Below are positions 37,561 through 46,701 of a stretch of DNA of 64,000 nucleotides, one piece after another (the stretch's first letter is position 1; each line of letters begins with the position of its first letter). Below the pieces are notes generated by a model. The model was not told where the DNA came from. It was given only the letters and a program-made list of their open reading frames with translations, and ran no database searches. This stretch comes from Caulobacter sp. SL161. Its GTDB lineage: Bacteria > Pseudomonadota > Alphaproteobacteria > Caulobacterales > Caulobacteraceae. The stretch covers positions 124,001 through 188,000 of the forward strand of contig NZ_JAPPRA010000001.1 of the NCBI RefSeq assembly GCF_026672375.1, in the 5' to 3' direction. The translations under genes and the position numbers were made by a program.

Positions 37561-37606
37561 GCTGTGAGCTCTTGACCGCCAGCGCCCCGTCCCGCATCCC
37601 GGCGGC

Positions 37607-38560
37607 ATGGCCGTCTATACCGACATCACCGACCAAGAACTCGAGACCTTCCTGCAAGGCTATGACCTGGGCGCGCCGCTGGCGTTCAAGGGCATCGCCG
37701 AGGGCGTGGAGAACTCCAACTTCCTGCTGGAGACGGAGAAGGGTCGCTACATCCTGACCGTCTACGAGCGGCGGGTGAAGGCCGACGACCTCCCGTATTT
37801 CCTCAACATGCTGACCTGGCTGGCCGACAAGGGCTATCCCAGCGCCCGGCCGATCCCGACCCGCACGGGCGCCACGCTCTCGAGCCTGCGCGGCAAGCCC
37901 GCCGCCATCGTCGAGTTCCTGCCCGGCCTGTCGGTGCGCAAGCCCACCGCCGCCCACTGCCGCGAAGCGGGCGAGGGCCTGGCCTGGCTGCACCTGGCCG
38001 GCGAGGGCTATCCGGGGCGCCGCGCCAACGATCTTGGCCAAGCCGCCTGGGCGCCGCTGTTTTCCAAGCACCGCAAGGCCGCCGAGGATCTCAAGCCGGG
38101 CCTCTCGGCGACCATCGACCAGGACCTGGCGCAACTGGCCCTGATGTGGCCGCGCAACCTGCCGACCGGGACGATCCACGCCGACTATTTCCCGGACAAC
38201 GTCTTTTTCCAGTCGAACGGAAAGTTCGCCGCGGCGATCGACTTCTATTTCGCCTGCGACGACTCTTACGCCTACGACGTGGCGGTGACCCTGAACGCCT
38301 GGTGCTTCGAGGCCGACGGCAGCTTCAACATCACGGCCGCCAAGGCGCTGCTGAACGGCTATGAGCGCCGCCGGCCGCTGAGCCCGATCGAGAAGGAAGC
38401 CCTGCCGATCCTGGCGCGCGGCGCGGCGATGCGGTTCTTCCTCACCCGCCTGGCCGACTGGGGTTCGACCCCGGCCGGCGCGCTCGTTCGGCCCAAGGAC
38501 CCGCTGGAATATGAGCGCAAGCTGGCCGTCCACCGCGAGGGTCTCGTGCTGTTCGCATGA
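37607..38560 (+). CDS. thrB: Homoserine kinase, ThrB2 (aminoglycoside-phosphotransferase-like)
   Basis: 317 residues. Phosphorylates homoserine in threonine synthesis; this is the APH-fold form found in alphaproteobacteria, not the GHMP form. Start [37 protein letters not shown]; catalytic loop [14 protein letters not shown]; metal Asp in [18 protein letters not shown]. The stop overlaps the rnhA start (ATGA), so they form an operon. Confidence 0.95.
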   Translation: MAVYTDITDQELETFLQGYDLGAPLAFKGIAEGVENSNFLLETEKGRYILTVYERRVKADDLPYFLNMLTWLADKGYPSARPIPTRTGATLSSLRGKPAAIVEFLPGLSVRKPTAAHCREAGEGLAWLHLAGEGYPGRRANDLGQAAWAPLFSKHRKAAEDLKPGLSATIDQDLAQLALMWPRNLPTGTIHADYFPDNVFFQSNGKFAAAIDFYFACDDSYAYDVAVTLNAWCFEADGSFNITAAKALLNGYERRRPLSPIEKEALPILARGAAMRFFLTRLADWGSTPAGALVRPKDPLEYERKLAVHREGLVLFA

Positions 38561-39006
38561 CGCCGAAGGTCACGATCTATACCGACGGCGCCTGCAAGGG
38601 TAATCCGGGCCCCGGCGGCTGGGGCGCCATCCTGTTCTATGGCGACAAGAAGAAAGAGATCTGCGGCGGCGAGCCGGGGACGACCAACAACCGCATGGAG
38701 CTGATGGCCGCCATCCAGGCGCTGGAGCTGCTGAATCGTCCCTGCGTGGTCGAACTGCACACCGACAGCCAATACGTGATGAAGGGCATCCAGGAGTGGA
38801 TCCGGGGCTGGAAGGCGCGCGGCTGGAAAACGGCCGACAAGAGCCCGGTCAAGAACGACGACCTCTGGAAACGCCTCGACGCGGCCCGCGCCCGGCACGA
38901 TGTCGACTGGCGCTGGGTCAAGGGCCACGCCGGCCATCCGCTCAATGAGCGAGCCGACCAGCTAGCCAATGAAGGCCTGCGCCAGGCCAACCCGCGCGTG
39001 ATCTAG
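38557..39006 (+). CDS. rnhA: Ribonuclease HI
   Basis: 149 residues. Cuts RNA in RNA-DNA hybrids. Catalytic carboxylates in order: [17 protein letters not shown] (Asp), [10 protein letters not shown] (Glu), [11 protein letters not shown] (Asp) and [11 protein letters not shown] (Asp). It is coupled to thrB. Its TAG overlaps the stop of the convergent rhodanese gene (CTAG). Confidence 0.97.
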   Translation: MTPKVTIYTDGACKGNPGPGGWGAILFYGDKKKEICGGEPGTTNNRMELMAAIQALELLNRPCVVELHTDSQYVMKGIQEWIRGWKARGWKTADKSPVKNDDLWKRLDAARARHDVDWRWVKGHAGHPLNERADQLANEGLRQANPRVI

Positions 39007-39416
39007 AGTCTCCCCGGCTCCGCCCCTTCGGCGAACGGCAGGCCCTCGTCGGCCCAGCCCGTGATCCCCCCGATCATCAGCTTCACCGGTCGCCCCAGGC
39101 GCGCCAGCTTCAGCGCCGCCTGGTCGGCGCCGTTGCAGTGCGGGCCCGCGCAATAGACTACGAATAGGGTCTTCTCCGGCCAGTCGGTCATGCGCTCGGC
39201 GGTGATGTCGGTGTGACGCAGGTGCAGCGCGCCGGGCACGTGCCGACGGGCGTAGGCTTGCGGCGCGCCCACCACGTGCAGCAGGACGAAGTCGACCTCG
39301 CCCGCCCGCATAGCGGCGGCGACGTCGGCGCAGTCGGTCTCCAGCGACAGGCGGGCGGCGAAGTGGGCGGCGGCGACCTCGGGCGAGGCGGCGGGGATGG
39401 CGGAAACAAAGCTCAT
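39003..39416 (-). CDS. Rhodanese-like sulfurtransferase
   Basis: 137 residues from ATG 39416, with GGAGG six bases upstream; longer open frames run into the divergent regulator. Single rhodanese domain: [14 protein letters not shown], the active-site loop [14 protein letters not shown] (Cys nucleophile in CAGPHC) and GWADEGLPF. Divergent from a GlxA/FtrA-type regulator, a pairing I recall from other alphaproteobacteria, so that regulator probably controls it. Sulfur donor and acceptor unknown. Confidence 0.9.
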   Translation of the reverse strand: MSFVSAIPAASPEVAAAHFAARLSLETDCADVAAAMRAGEVDFVLLHVVGAPQAYARRHVPGALHLRHTDITAERMTDWPEKTLFVVYCAGPHCNGADQAALKLARLGRPVKLMIGGITGWADEGLPFAEGAEPGRL

Positions 39417-39503
39417 GACGGCCTCCAGGGATTTGACGCCCAGACCTTGCCGCGCCGCCGCCCCTGGCGTTAGCTGGCCAGATCGACATTGAACGTAAAG
39501 ATC

Positions 39504-40484
39504 ATGCCAAACGCCTCGCCGCTGGTCGTCGCCCTCGCCTATGACGGCCTGTGCACCTTCGAGTACGGGGTCGCCGTCGAACTCTTCGCCCTGCCCCGGC
39601 CCGAGATGGGCGAGGGGTGGTACCGGTTCGCGACCGCCGCCGTGGAGCCCGGAGATCTCCGGGGCCTTGGCGGCGTTCGCGTCGTCGGCGACGGCGGTCT
39701 GGAGCTGCTGGCGGGGGCCAGCATCATCGTAGCGCCAGGCTGGCGCGGCCTGGACGCTCCGGTTCCCCCGTCCCTGATCGAGGCTCTGCGCGCAGCGCAC
39801 GCCGGGGGCGCGCGGCTGATGTCGATCTGCTCAGGCGTCTTCGTGCTGGCGGCCACCGGTCTGCTGGACGGTCGCCGCGCCACGACCCACTGGCGCTATG
39901 CCGAGACGCTGCGTGCGCGCCATCCGACGATCGAGGTCCTGCCGGACGTGCTCTACGTGGACGAGGGCGACGTGCTCACCTCGGCCGGCAGCGCGGCGGG
40001 CCTCGATCTTGGCCTGCACCTGATCCGCCGCGACTTCGGGCCGGAAGCGGCCAACACCGTGGCGCGGCGCCTGGTGATCCCGCCCCACCGCGACGGCGGC
40101 CAGGCCCAGTTCATCGAGCGTCCGGTGCCGAGCGCGCACGAGGCCTCGCGCCTGTCGCCGATCCTGGACCGGATGCGCGCGGATCTGTCGGGCGAGCATA
40201 CGATCCGCGCCCTGGCCGAAGCCGCTGGCATGAGTCAGCGCACCTTCCTGCGCCGGTTCGAGGCCGCCACGGGCCAGACGCCCGCCCGCTGGCTGCTGAC
40301 GGCGCGCCTGAACCACGCCCGCGATCTTCTGGAGACCTCGTCGGCGGGGATCGACCAGATCGCCGCCGCCGTCGGCCTGGGCGCGCCGGCCCTACGTCAT
40401 CACTTCCGCCGCCAGTTCGCCACGACGCCGGGCGCCTATCGGGCGCGGTTCGCTGAGCCTCAGGCGACCGTCTCCGGCGCATAG
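39504..40484 (+). CDS. GlxA/FtrA-type transcriptional regulator (DJ-1/PfpI + AraC)
   Basis: 326 residues from ATG 39504 (a TTG lies 15 bases earlier; no strong ribosome site for either). N-terminal DJ-1/PfpI-like domain with LMSICSGVFVLAATGLLDGRRATTHW (Cys in the nucleophile elbow); C-terminal AraC-type double helix-turn-helix (about 225-318: TIRALAEAAGMSQRTFLRRF, IDQIAAAVGLGAPALRHHFRR). It is transcribed away from the rhodanese gene and likely senses a small metabolite. Its 3' end overlaps convergent hxlR by 25 bases. Confidence 0.9.
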   Translation: MPNASPLVVALAYDGLCTFEYGVAVELFALPRPEMGEGWYRFATAAVEPGDLRGLGGVRVVGDGGLELLAGASIIVAPGWRGLDAPVPPSLIEALRAAHAGGARLMSICSGVFVLAATGLLDGRRATTHWRYAETLRARHPTIEVLPDVLYVDEGDVLTSAGSAAGLDLGLHLIRRDFGPEAANTVARRLVIPPHRDGGQAQFIERPVPSAHEASRLSPILDRMRADLSGEHTIRALAEAAGMSQRTFLRRFEAATGQTPARWLLTARLNHARDLLETSSAGIDQIAAAVGLGAPALRHHFRRQFATTPGAYRARFAEPQATVSGA

Positions 40485-40918
40485 GTCGCCAGGACCTCCG
40501 GATCCCAATGGGTCAGGATGCGGGGCAGGTTCACCTCGATCCAGTCGGCCAGACCCCGCACGCGCTCGGCGACCTCCAGGCCCAGGGGCGTGAGGCTGTA
40601 CTCCACGTGCGGCGGCACGACCTCGAACGCCTGACGGCGCACGAAGCCGTCGCTTTCCAGGGCCTTAAGCGTCTGGGCCAGCATCCGCTCACTGACCCCG
40701 CCGATCTGACGCCTGAGCTGGCTGAAGCGCAGGGTGCGCGTCTCCAACGCCATCAGCGCCAGCACGCCCCAGCGGCTGGTGACGTGGTTGAGCACCTCGC
40801 GCGAGGGGCAGGCCGCCGCCATCAGGTTTCCCTGCAGGTCGCCGTTCGAGACGATGTCGGACAGGGGCCGACGCGGGGCCAGTTCTGAGGGATCGTCGTG
40901 TTTCATACTTACACTCAT
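40460..40918 (-). CDS. HxlR family winged-helix regulator
   Basis: 152 residues (MSVSMKHDD; a second ATG at 40906). CPSREVLNHVTSRWGVLALMAL, LRFSQLRRQIGGVSERMLAQTLKALE and VEYSLTPLGLEV are the HxlR signature; the Cys at the domain start is the redox or electrophile-sensing residue in QorR/YodB relatives. Divergent from qorB, with an inverted repeat between, it is probably the quinone-responsive repressor of qorB and of itself. Confidence 0.92.
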   Translation of the reverse strand: MSVSMKHDDPSELAPRRPLSDIVSNGDLQGNLMAAACPSREVLNHVTSRWGVLALMALETRTLRFSQLRRQIGGVSERMLAQTLKALESDGFVRRQAFEVVPPHVEYSLTPLGLEVAERVRGLADWIEVNLPRILTHWDPEVLATYAPETVA

Positions 40919-40940
40919 GTACGTACTTACGAAAAGTAAG
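40905..40940. promoter_or_regulatory. HxlR operator-like repeats between hxlR and qorB
   Basis: CTTAC-GAAAA-GTAAG (40926-40940) is an exact inverted repeat; further CTTAC/GTAC elements extend leftward (ACTTACACTCATGTACGTAC) over the hxlR start. HxlR proteins that answer quinones bind such TTAC/GTAA palindromes. It lies 45 bases before the qorB ATG. Confidence 0.6.
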
Positions 40941-40984
40941 CAAGGCCCCTAGATGACGCCTGTCCGCTGAAAAGGAGCAGGAAC

Positions 40985-41842
40985 ATGACGATCATCGCCG
41001 TCACCGGCGCCACCGGCCAACTGGGCCGTCTGGTTATCGAGCAGCTGAAGGCTCGCGTTTCGGGCCAACAATCCGTCGTGGCGCTGGCCCGCGATCCGGC
41101 CAGGGCCGCCGACCTGGGCGTTGAGGCCCGCGCCGCCGACTACGACAAGCCCGAGACCCTGGCTGCGGCCCTCGCTGGCGTCGATGTCCTGCTGCTGATC
41201 TCCAGCGACGCCATCGGTCAGCGCGTGCCCCAGCACCGCAACGTGATCGAGGCCGCCAAGGCCGCGGGCGTGAAGCGGATCGCCTACACCAGCATCCTGT
41301 ACGCCGACACCACGCCGATCGGCCTGGGCGCCGAGCATCACGCCACCGAGACGATGATCCGCGAGTCGGGCCTCGACTACACCCTGCTGCGCAACAGCTG
41401 GTACCTGGAGAACTATGCGGGGGCGATCGCCGGCGCGCTTCATGCCGGGGCCTTCGTCGGCAGCGCAGGCGAAGGCCGCATCTCGGCCGCCTCGCGCGCC
41501 GACTACGCCGACGCGGCCGCCGTGGTGCTGACCAGCGAAGGCCACGCGGGCAAGACCTACGAGCTGGCGGGCGACGAGGCCTTCACCCTGGCCGATCTCG
41601 CCGCCGAGACCTCGCGCCAGACCGGCCGCGACCTGCCCTACAACAACCTGCCGGAAGCCGCCTACGCCGAGGTCCTGAAGAGCATCGGCCTGCCGCCGCC
41701 GGTAGCCGCCATGCTCGCCCAGTCAGACGTCGGCGCCGCCCAGGGCGGGCTGTTCAACGACAGTCGCCAGCTCTCGCGGCTGATCGGCCGCCCAACCACG
41801 CCCTGGGCGGCGTTCGTCGCGGGCGTCCTGGAGTCGCTCTAA
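40985..41842 (+). CDS. qorB: NAD(P)H:quinone oxidoreductase type 2 (QorB)
   Basis: 285 residues, closely following E. coli QorB throughout: VTGATGQLGRLVIEQL, LLLISSDAIGQRVPQHRNVI, AYTSILYADTTPIGL, YTLLRNSWYLENY, YELAGDEAFTL and SDVGAAQGGLFNDS. An atypical short-chain dehydrogenase that reduces quinones with NADPH and protects from electrophilic quinone stress. Strong ribosome site AAAAGGAG. Controlled in all likelihood by the divergent HxlR gene. Confidence 0.95.
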   Translation: MTIIAVTGATGQLGRLVIEQLKARVSGQQSVVALARDPARAADLGVEARAADYDKPETLAAALAGVDVLLLISSDAIGQRVPQHRNVIEAAKAAGVKRIAYTSILYADTTPIGLGAEHHATETMIRESGLDYTLLRNSWYLENYAGAIAGALHAGAFVGSAGEGRISAASRADYADAAAVVLTSEGHAGKTYELAGDEAFTLADLAAETSRQTGRDLPYNNLPEAAYAEVLKSIGLPPPVAAMLAQSDVGAAQGGLFNDSRQLSRLIGRPTTPWAAFVAGVLESL

Positions 41843-41851
41843 CCTCGCCTG

Positions 41852-41891
41852 CCGCGACCGCCCCGCGAAGTCTGTGGGCGGTCGCGGTTTT
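41852..41891 (+). terminator. Rho-independent terminator of qorB
   Basis: CCGCGACCGCCC ... GGGCGGTCGCGG, 12 bp with a 12-base loop, followed by TTTT. Confidence 0.8.
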
Positions 41892-41930
41892 CCCCTCGCC
41901 AGCGTGCGACGGGTCTGCGAGTCAGCCGGG

Positions 41931-42383
41931 ATGAAAATCGTCGGCTACTACCGCGTCCCGCCCGCGCCGGGGGTGTTCTTCAGCCCCGCCCAGGAGGAGC
42001 GCCTGCTGCTGCTGGGTTGCGAGCAGGTGTTCAGCGACCGCTGCCTGGCCTCGGGCGTCGTGCGTCCGGGACTGGAGCGGGCTCTTGAGGCGCTGGAGCC
42101 GGGAGGCGTTCTGGCCGCGCCCAGCCTGCACGCCCTGGGCGGCGATCTGGTCGCGGTGATGGACGTGGTGCTGAAGCTCCGCGCCCGCGACCTGCACCTG
42201 CTGGTCCAGCAGCCCGCGATCGACACCCGCGCCGATCCCGGCTTCTTCGAGGCCTGCCTGGCCCTGGCCGCCTTCAACGGCGAACGCGCTATGATCCGCC
42301 GCGCCGAGACCGCCCTGGTCGCCAAGGGCGCCAAGGCGGGCGGCATGAAGGGGCTGAAGGCGGTCGAGAACAAAGCCGAGTAG
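41931..42383 (+). CDS. Resolvase N-terminal-fold protein lacking catalytic residues
   Basis: 150 residues from ATG 41931. The order MKIVGYYRVPP...LLLLGCEQVFSDRCLASGVVRPGLERALEALEPGGVLAAPSLHALGGDLVAVMDVVLKLRARD... parallels the catalytic domain of serine recombinases (YxRVS, GCEKIFEDxxSG, RPGL, LDRLGRS). The nucleophile Ser is Pro10, and the RLDRLGR arginines are replaced (APSLHALGG). There is no HTH or C-terminal DNA-binding domain. So it is not a working recombinase; a domesticated structural or regulatory protein is the likelier reading. Single gene after the qorB terminator. Confidence 0.75.
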   Translation: MKIVGYYRVPPAPGVFFSPAQEERLLLLGCEQVFSDRCLASGVVRPGLERALEALEPGGVLAAPSLHALGGDLVAVMDVVLKLRARDLHLLVQQPAIDTRADPGFFEACLALAAFNGERAMIRRAETALVAKGAKAGGMKGLKAVENKAE

Positions 42384-42396
42384 CCACCGTTTTCAT

Positions 42397-42503
42397 GTCA
42401 TCCCGGCCGCAGCGAAGCGGAGCGCCGGGACCCAGGGGGTGACGAAGCGCCGTGCGCGCCGCCCCTGGGTCCCGGATCGACCCTGCGGGCCGTCCGGGAT
42501 GAC
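42397..42503. repeat. Palindromic intergenic repeat, GTCATCCCGG family, copy 4
   Basis: Outer arms GTCATCCCGGCC...GTCCGGGATGAC, inner GGGACCCAGGGG...CCCCTGGGTCCC. Between the convergent resolvase-fold gene and the ABC permease gene. Confidence 0.8.
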
Positions 42504-42533
42504 ACGGGGGTTGTCGGGCTTTGGGACAGACCT

Positions 42534-43295
42534 TTAAACCTTCAGCCGGTACCCCGTCCGGAAGATCCACCAGACCGCGCCCAGGCACGCGGCCAGGAAC
42601 ACCGCCGTCATCCCAAGGCTGATCCCGACGCCGACGTCCGACTGGCCGTAGAAGGCCCAACGGAAGCCGCTGATCAGATAGACCACCGGGTTGAACAGGG
42701 TGATCTTCTGCCAGATCTCCGGCAGCATCTTGATCGAATAGAAACTGCCGCCCAGGAAGGTCAGCGGTGTGACGATCAGCAGCGGCACGATCTGCAGCTT
42801 CTGGAAGTCGTCGGCCCAGACCCCGATGATGAAGCCGAACAGGCTGAAGGTGACCGAGGTCAAAACCAGGAACAGCAGCATCACGAACGGGTGGGCGATC
42901 TCGAACGGCACGAAGATCCGCGCCGTGGCCAGGATCAGCAGGCCCAGGCAGATCGACTTGGTCGCCGCCGCGCCGACATAGCCGGCCACGGTCTCGTACC
43001 AGGCCACCGGCGCCGACAAGAGCTCGTAGATGGTGCCCGCCCACTTGGGCATGTAGATGCCGAACGAGGCGTTGGAGATGCTCTCGCTGAGCAGCGACAG
43101 CATGATCAGGCCCGGCACGATGAAGGCGGCGTAGCTGATCCCGTCGATGGCCTGCATGCGCGAGCCGATCGCTGAGCCGAACACCACGAAATAGAGGCTG
43201 GTCGACAGCACCGGCGAGATGACGCTCTGGGCCAGGGTGCGGAACCATCGCGCCATCTCGAACTTGTAGATGGCCTTGATCGCATAGAGGTTCAT
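42534..43295 (-). CDS. ABC-2 type permease (YadH-like)
   Basis: 253 residues, six transmembrane helices, ABC2_membrane fold: [31 protein letters not shown] and [18 protein letters not shown]. With the ATPase it forms a YadGH-type exporter of unknown substrate (drug, lipid or polysaccharide classes are all known for the family). The ATG overlaps the ATPase gene stop (ATGA). Confidence 0.9.
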   Translation of the reverse strand: MNLYAIKAIYKFEMARWFRTLAQSVISPVLSTSLYFVVFGSAIGSRMQAIDGISYAAFIVPGLIMLSLLSESISNASFGIYMPKWAGTIYELLSAPVAWYETVAGYVGAAATKSICLGLLILATARIFVPFEIAHPFVMLLFLVLTSVTFSLFGFIIGVWADDFQKLQIVPLLIVTPLTFLGGSFYSIKMLPEIWQKITLFNPVVYLISGFRWAFYGQSDVGVGISLGMTAVFLAACLGAVWWIFRTGYRLKV

Positions 43296-44218
43296 TGCGG
43301 GGCCCTCACCAGGCTGACGAAGATGTCTTCCAGCGAGCTCTGGTCGGTCTTCAGGTCCTTGAACTCGATCCCCTGCTCGGAGAGGCGCTTCAGCAGATCA
43401 GCGATGCCGGTGTCGTCGGCCTGGGCGTCGAAGGTGTAGACGAGGTCTGCGCCGTCATTGGCCAGGCTGAGCGAGGCGTCGGCCAGAGCGGCGGGCAGGG
43501 CCGCCAGCGGCGCCTTCAGATGCACGGTCAGCTGCTTCTTGCCCAGCTTCCGCATCAGGACGGTCTTGTCCTCCACCAGGATGATCTCGCCCTTGTTGAT
43601 CACCCCGATCCGGTCGGCCATCTCCTCGGCCTCCTCGATATAGTGGGTGGTCAGGATGATGGTGACGCCGCTCTCACGCAGCTTGCGGACCATCTCCCAC
43701 ATGTCGCGGCGCAGCTCGACGTCGACGCCGGCGGTGGGCTCGTCCAGGAACAGGATGGTCGGCTCGTGGCTCAGCGCCTTGGCGATCATCACCCGGCGCT
43801 TCATGCCGCCCGACAGCGCCATGATCTTGCTGTCCTTCTTGTCCCACAAGGAGAGGTCGCGAAGGATCTGCTCGATCAGGGCGTCGTTGCGCGGCTTGCC
43901 GAACAGGCCGCGCGAGAAGCTGACCGTGGCCAAGACCGTCTCGAAGGCGTCGGTGTGCAGTTCCTGCGGCACCAGGCCGATCTTGGTGCGGGCGGCGCGA
44001 TAGTCGCGGACCACGTCATGGCCGTCGGCCAGGATCACGCCCTGGCTCGGATTGACGATGCCGCAGATGATGCTGATCAAGGTGGTCTTGCCCGCCCCGT
44101 TCGGCCCCAGCAGTGCGAAGATCTCGCCCTGCCGGATGTCGAGGTCGATCCGCTTGAGGGCCTGATGGCCCGACGCATAGGTCTTGGTCAGACCCTGTAC
44201 CGAAATGATGGACGTCAC
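43292..44218 (-). CDS. ABC transporter ATP-binding protein (YadG-like)
   Basis: 308 residues, same length as E. coli YadG. Walker [11 protein letters not shown]-loop GLVPQEL, signature [16 protein letters not shown], Walker [13 protein letters not shown] and H-loop TTHYIEEAE; the C-terminal extension is as in YadG. GTG start at 44218 preceded by GGGGAG. First gene of a two-gene operon with the permease. Confidence 0.93.
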   Translation of the reverse strand: MTSIISVQGLTKTYASGHQALKRIDLDIRQGEIFALLGPNGAGKTTLISIICGIVNPSQGVILADGHDVVRDYRAARTKIGLVPQELHTDAFETVLATVSFSRGLFGKPRNDALIEQILRDLSLWDKKDSKIMALSGGMKRRVMIAKALSHEPTILFLDEPTAGVDVELRRDMWEMVRKLRESGVTIILTTHYIEEAEEMADRIGVINKGEIILVEDKTVLMRKLGKKQLTVHLKAPLAALPAALADASLSLANDGADLVYTFDAQADDTGIADLLKRLSEQGIEFKDLKTDQSSLEDIFVSLVRAPQ

Positions 44219-44339
44219 GCCGTCTCCCCTCACCACAGCGATGCAGCGCCGTGGGACCCTACTGGTGGCTGGTCAGCGCTAGATGGTGTCGAGGCGGCGC
44301 GATAACAGGGCCGCGCGACGGGTTCTGTCAGCAGCCCGC

Positions 44340-44801
44340 TCAGGTCGGGATCTTGCGCACCTTCAGGATCGCGCCGTCCACCCCGACCACCACGACCTCC
44401 TGGCTGATCGCCGGGATCGGCTCGTCGGTCTCGGCCGCCCAGTCCTTGCCGTCGATGAAGACGCGGCCGCGCCCCTGCTCGAAGGTCGACAGCACCTGGC
44501 CCCGCTGACCGATCAGCCGCTGCATCGGATCATTCAGATCCGGCCCGGACGCCTCCAGCACCGGTCGCAGAAAGCGCTTGGCCAGGTAGGTCGAGGCGAT
44601 CGCCAGCGCCGCGAACAGCCCAAGCTCGATCACGAAACTGGTATGCAGCAGTTGCGCGATGACACCGACGACGAAGGCGCTGGCGGCGGTCCACAGCAGC
44701 CAGCCGGTGCCGGTGGCGACCTCGAAGGCCAGGAAGGCGGCGGCCACGGCCAGCCACAGCCAGAAGGGATGCAGGGCGTGGAAGCCGGCGATCGCGTCCA
44801 T
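44340..44801 (-). CDS. NfeD family membrane protein
   Basis: 153 residues from ATG 44801 (GGAGA upstream inside the SPFH gene). Three or four transmembrane helices (about 10-75), then an OB-fold NfeD domain LIGQRGQVLSTFEQGRGRVFIDGKDW. Short NfeD (NfeD1b) proteins work with the stomatin/SPFH protein encoded just upstream in membrane microdomain organisation and quality control. Confidence 0.92.
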   Translation of the reverse strand: MDAIAGFHALHPFWLWLAVAAAFLAFEVATGTGWLLWTAASAFVVGVIAQLLHTSFVIELGLFAALAIASTYLAKRFLRPVLEASGPDLNDPMQRLIGQRGQVLSTFEQGRGRVFIDGKDWAAETDEPIPAISQEVVVVGVDGAILKVRKIPT

Positions 44802-44805
44802 CACG

Positions 44806-45780
44806 TCACTCTCCGCGCTTGCCGCCGACGGGGGCGCTGGTCGCGCCACGCGCGGGCGGGGTCGGACGCGGGGTGTCCGCGCCCAACGACTTGATCAACT
44901 CGCCCACGCCCGCGACCGTACCGGTCAAGCCCGCGAAGTCGGCGGGCACGATCACGGTCTTCTGCTGCGGACTACGGGCCAGTTCCGCGAAGGCCTCGAC
45001 GTACTTCTGGGCCACGAAATAGTTGATCGCATTGACGTCGCCCTTGGCGATGGCCTCGGAGACGAAGGCGGTCGCCTTGGCCTCGGCCTCGGCTTCGCGC
45101 TCGCGGGCCTCAGCGTCGCGGAACGCGGCTTCGCGGCGGCCCTCGGCCTGCAGGATCGCCGACTGCTTCTGCCCCTCGGCGCGGGCGATCTGGGCCTGCT
45201 TCTCGCCCTCGGCCTCGGTGATCACCGCGCGGCGCTCGCGCTCGGCCTTCATCTGGCGGGCCATGGCGTTGGTGATGTCGGCGGGCGGGGTCAGGTCCTT
45301 GATCTCGATCCGCGCGACCTTGACGCCCCAGGGGCCGGTGGCGTGGTCGATGGTCGAGAGCAGGCGGCTGTTGATCGCGTCCCGCTGGCTCAGCACCTCG
45401 TCCAGTTCCATGGCCCCGACCACGGTGCGCAGGTTGGTCTGGGCCAGCTGGGTGATGGCGTACATCAGGTTGTCGACCCGATAGGCGGCGGCCGCAGCGT
45501 CCATCACCTGGATGAAGACGATGGCGTCGACCTTCACCGAGACGTTGTCCTTGGTGATGACCTCCTGCTGGGGCACGTCCAGGACCTGCTCCATCATGTT
45601 GACCCGGCGGCCCACCGTCTCGAGGAACGGCGTCAGGATCGTGATGCCCGGCTTGAGCGTGCGGGTGTAGCGGCCGAAGCGCTCGACCGTGAACTCGCGC
45701 CCCTGCGGCACGATCTTGATCGCGCTGAACAGCAGGACGAAGGCGAAAGCCAGGAAAACCAGGACGACAATGCCGCTCAA
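44806..45780 (-). CDS. SPFH/stomatin-like membrane protease subunit (QmcA type)
   Basis: 324 residues. N-terminal transmembrane segment (1-22), SPFH/band 7 domain (about 25-185: IVPQGREFTVERFGRYTRTLKPGI, VMDAAAAAYRVDNLMYAITQLAQTNLR) and a long Ala/Glu coiled coil (about 185-270) with the conserved AVDFAGLTG-like end (here PADFAGLTG). It assembles into ring-shaped membrane cages. Operon with nfeD, 4 bases apart. Confidence 0.93.
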   Translation of the reverse strand: MSGIVVLVFLAFAFVLLFSAIKIVPQGREFTVERFGRYTRTLKPGITILTPFLETVGRRVNMMEQVLDVPQQEVITKDNVSVKVDAIVFIQVMDAAAAAYRVDNLMYAITQLAQTNLRTVVGAMELDEVLSQRDAINSRLLSTIDHATGPWGVKVARIEIKDLTPPADITNAMARQMKAERERRAVITEAEGEKQAQIARAEGQKQSAILQAEGRREAAFRDAEAREREAEAEAKATAFVSEAIAKGDVNAINYFVAQKYVEAFAELARSPQQKTVIVPADFAGLTGTVAGVGELIKSLGADTPRPTPPARGATSAPVGGKRGE

Positions 45781-45814
45781 GACGGTCGCTCCCCAACTTG
45801 AAGTTGGATGGAGA

Positions 45815-45871
45815 CTAGAGCGTGATGGCCTAAAGTGTGAGCGGTTTCGGCGGCCATCACGCTCTAATTTT
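45815..45871. repeat. Palindrome TAGAGCGTGATGGCC / GGCCATCACGCTCTA
   Basis: 15-bp exact arms around a 21-base loop, followed on the plus strand by ATTTTTGG. The outer TAGAGC/GCTCTA links it to the units at 11186, 32963 and 56749. It separates the TIGR02301 gene from the SPFH promoter. Confidence 0.75.
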
Positions 45872-45882
45872 TGGAAAAGACT

Positions 45883-46311
45883 CTAACGCGCTCCGGTGTC
45901 GACCGCCGCGGAATCCGGCGCCGGCGCGCCGCCACGAACCTCGCGCATGGTCTGGGACAGCTTCAGGGCCAGGGCCTGGCCCTTGCGCGCCACCGCCTGC
46001 TCGGCCTTGCGGCTGGCGTCGTCACAGATCGGGTACTCGCTGCGGCGCGAGGCGAAGCCGGTGTTGAACCGTTCGCGCATCTGGGCGTCGAAGGCCTGGT
46101 CGGCCTGCTCCACCTCGGTCAGCCGCACCATGCGCGAGCGCCAGTACTGATCGCCTTCGCCTTGGCAGGTCTGCCGCAGAGCGTGGCTTTCGCCCAGCGC
46201 ATAGGCGATATCCAGCAAGCGTTGGCGGTCCTCCGGCGCCCTTTCCTGGGCCAGGACCGGAGCGGCGATCAGGCTCGCCAGACAGACGCCAATGAGGAAC
46301 GGACGCGACAT
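45883..46311 (-). CDS. TIGR02301 family secreted protein
   Basis: 142 residues from ATG 46311; signal peptide MSRPFLIGVCLASLIAAPVLAQ. The body has the family pattern: LLDIAYALGESHALRQTCQGEGDQYWRSRM, FNTGFASRR, and a C-terminal helix ending near QTMREVRGG, with conserved Cys residues in QTCQG and YPICDD. A periplasmic helical protein of unknown function, widely kept in alphaproteobacteria. The larger open frame to 46653 overlaps the divergent small gene and is not used. Confidence 0.85.
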   Translation of the reverse strand: MSRPFLIGVCLASLIAAPVLAQERAPEDRQRLLDIAYALGESHALRQTCQGEGDQYWRSRMVRLTEVEQADQAFDAQMRERFNTGFASRRSEYPICDDASRKAEQAVARKGQALALKLSQTMREVRGGAPAPDSAAVDTGAR

Positions 46312-46491
46312 AGGCTGGTTATCGCCAACTCCCGGCCCGCTGTCACGACCACGCCTCCCAACGCGCGAACGCAGATGCGGTGACGCTTGGGGGCAAGTTT
46401 TGCCGCAGTGCAGAAAAAAGTTCGCAAAATAAAGGCCTTGCGATCGCCACGGATCGGGTCTTCCCTGTGGATACTGCAAGGAGGTCTGACC

Positions 46492-46701
46492 ATGACTGAG
46501 GTGCATTACGGCGTGGTGCGGGTTGGCGACCATTGGGCGATCGTCGGTGAAAACCTTCGGTTCGGCGCCTATGAAACGCGAAGCGAGGCCCAGGCGGCCG
46601 TGCGTCGCCTGGCGGCGTTTCCTGCGGGCCTTGGCCTGCCGGTGATGCTGCATGAACAGGAAGACGACTGGGTGTTCCCCGGCCCGACGCTTGTCAGCTA
46701 G
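46492..46701 (+). CDS. Small DUF2188-like protein
   Basis: 69 residues with a near-perfect ribosome site AAGGAGG before ATG 46492. The YGVVRVGDHWAIVGENLRFGAYETRSEAQAAVRR pattern (beta-strands, then a helix starting with SEA) resembles DUF2188-type small beta-beta-alpha domains. The end of the ORF overlaps the stop of the convergent membrane gene (CTAG). Function unknown; the strong ribosome site suggests high expression. Confidence 0.75.
   Translation: MTEVHYGVVRVGDHWAIVGENLRFGAYETRSEAQAAVRRLAAFPAGLGLPVMLHEQEDDWVFPGPTLVS

Larger units (their letters stand above)
37188..37606. other. 419-bp intergenic region made of two large palindromes
   Basis: No supportable ORF. It is filled mainly by two inverted repeats, listed separately at 37269-37356 and 37461-37560. 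The thrB promoter must lie in the remainder near its 3' end or inside the second repeat. Confidence 0.6.
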
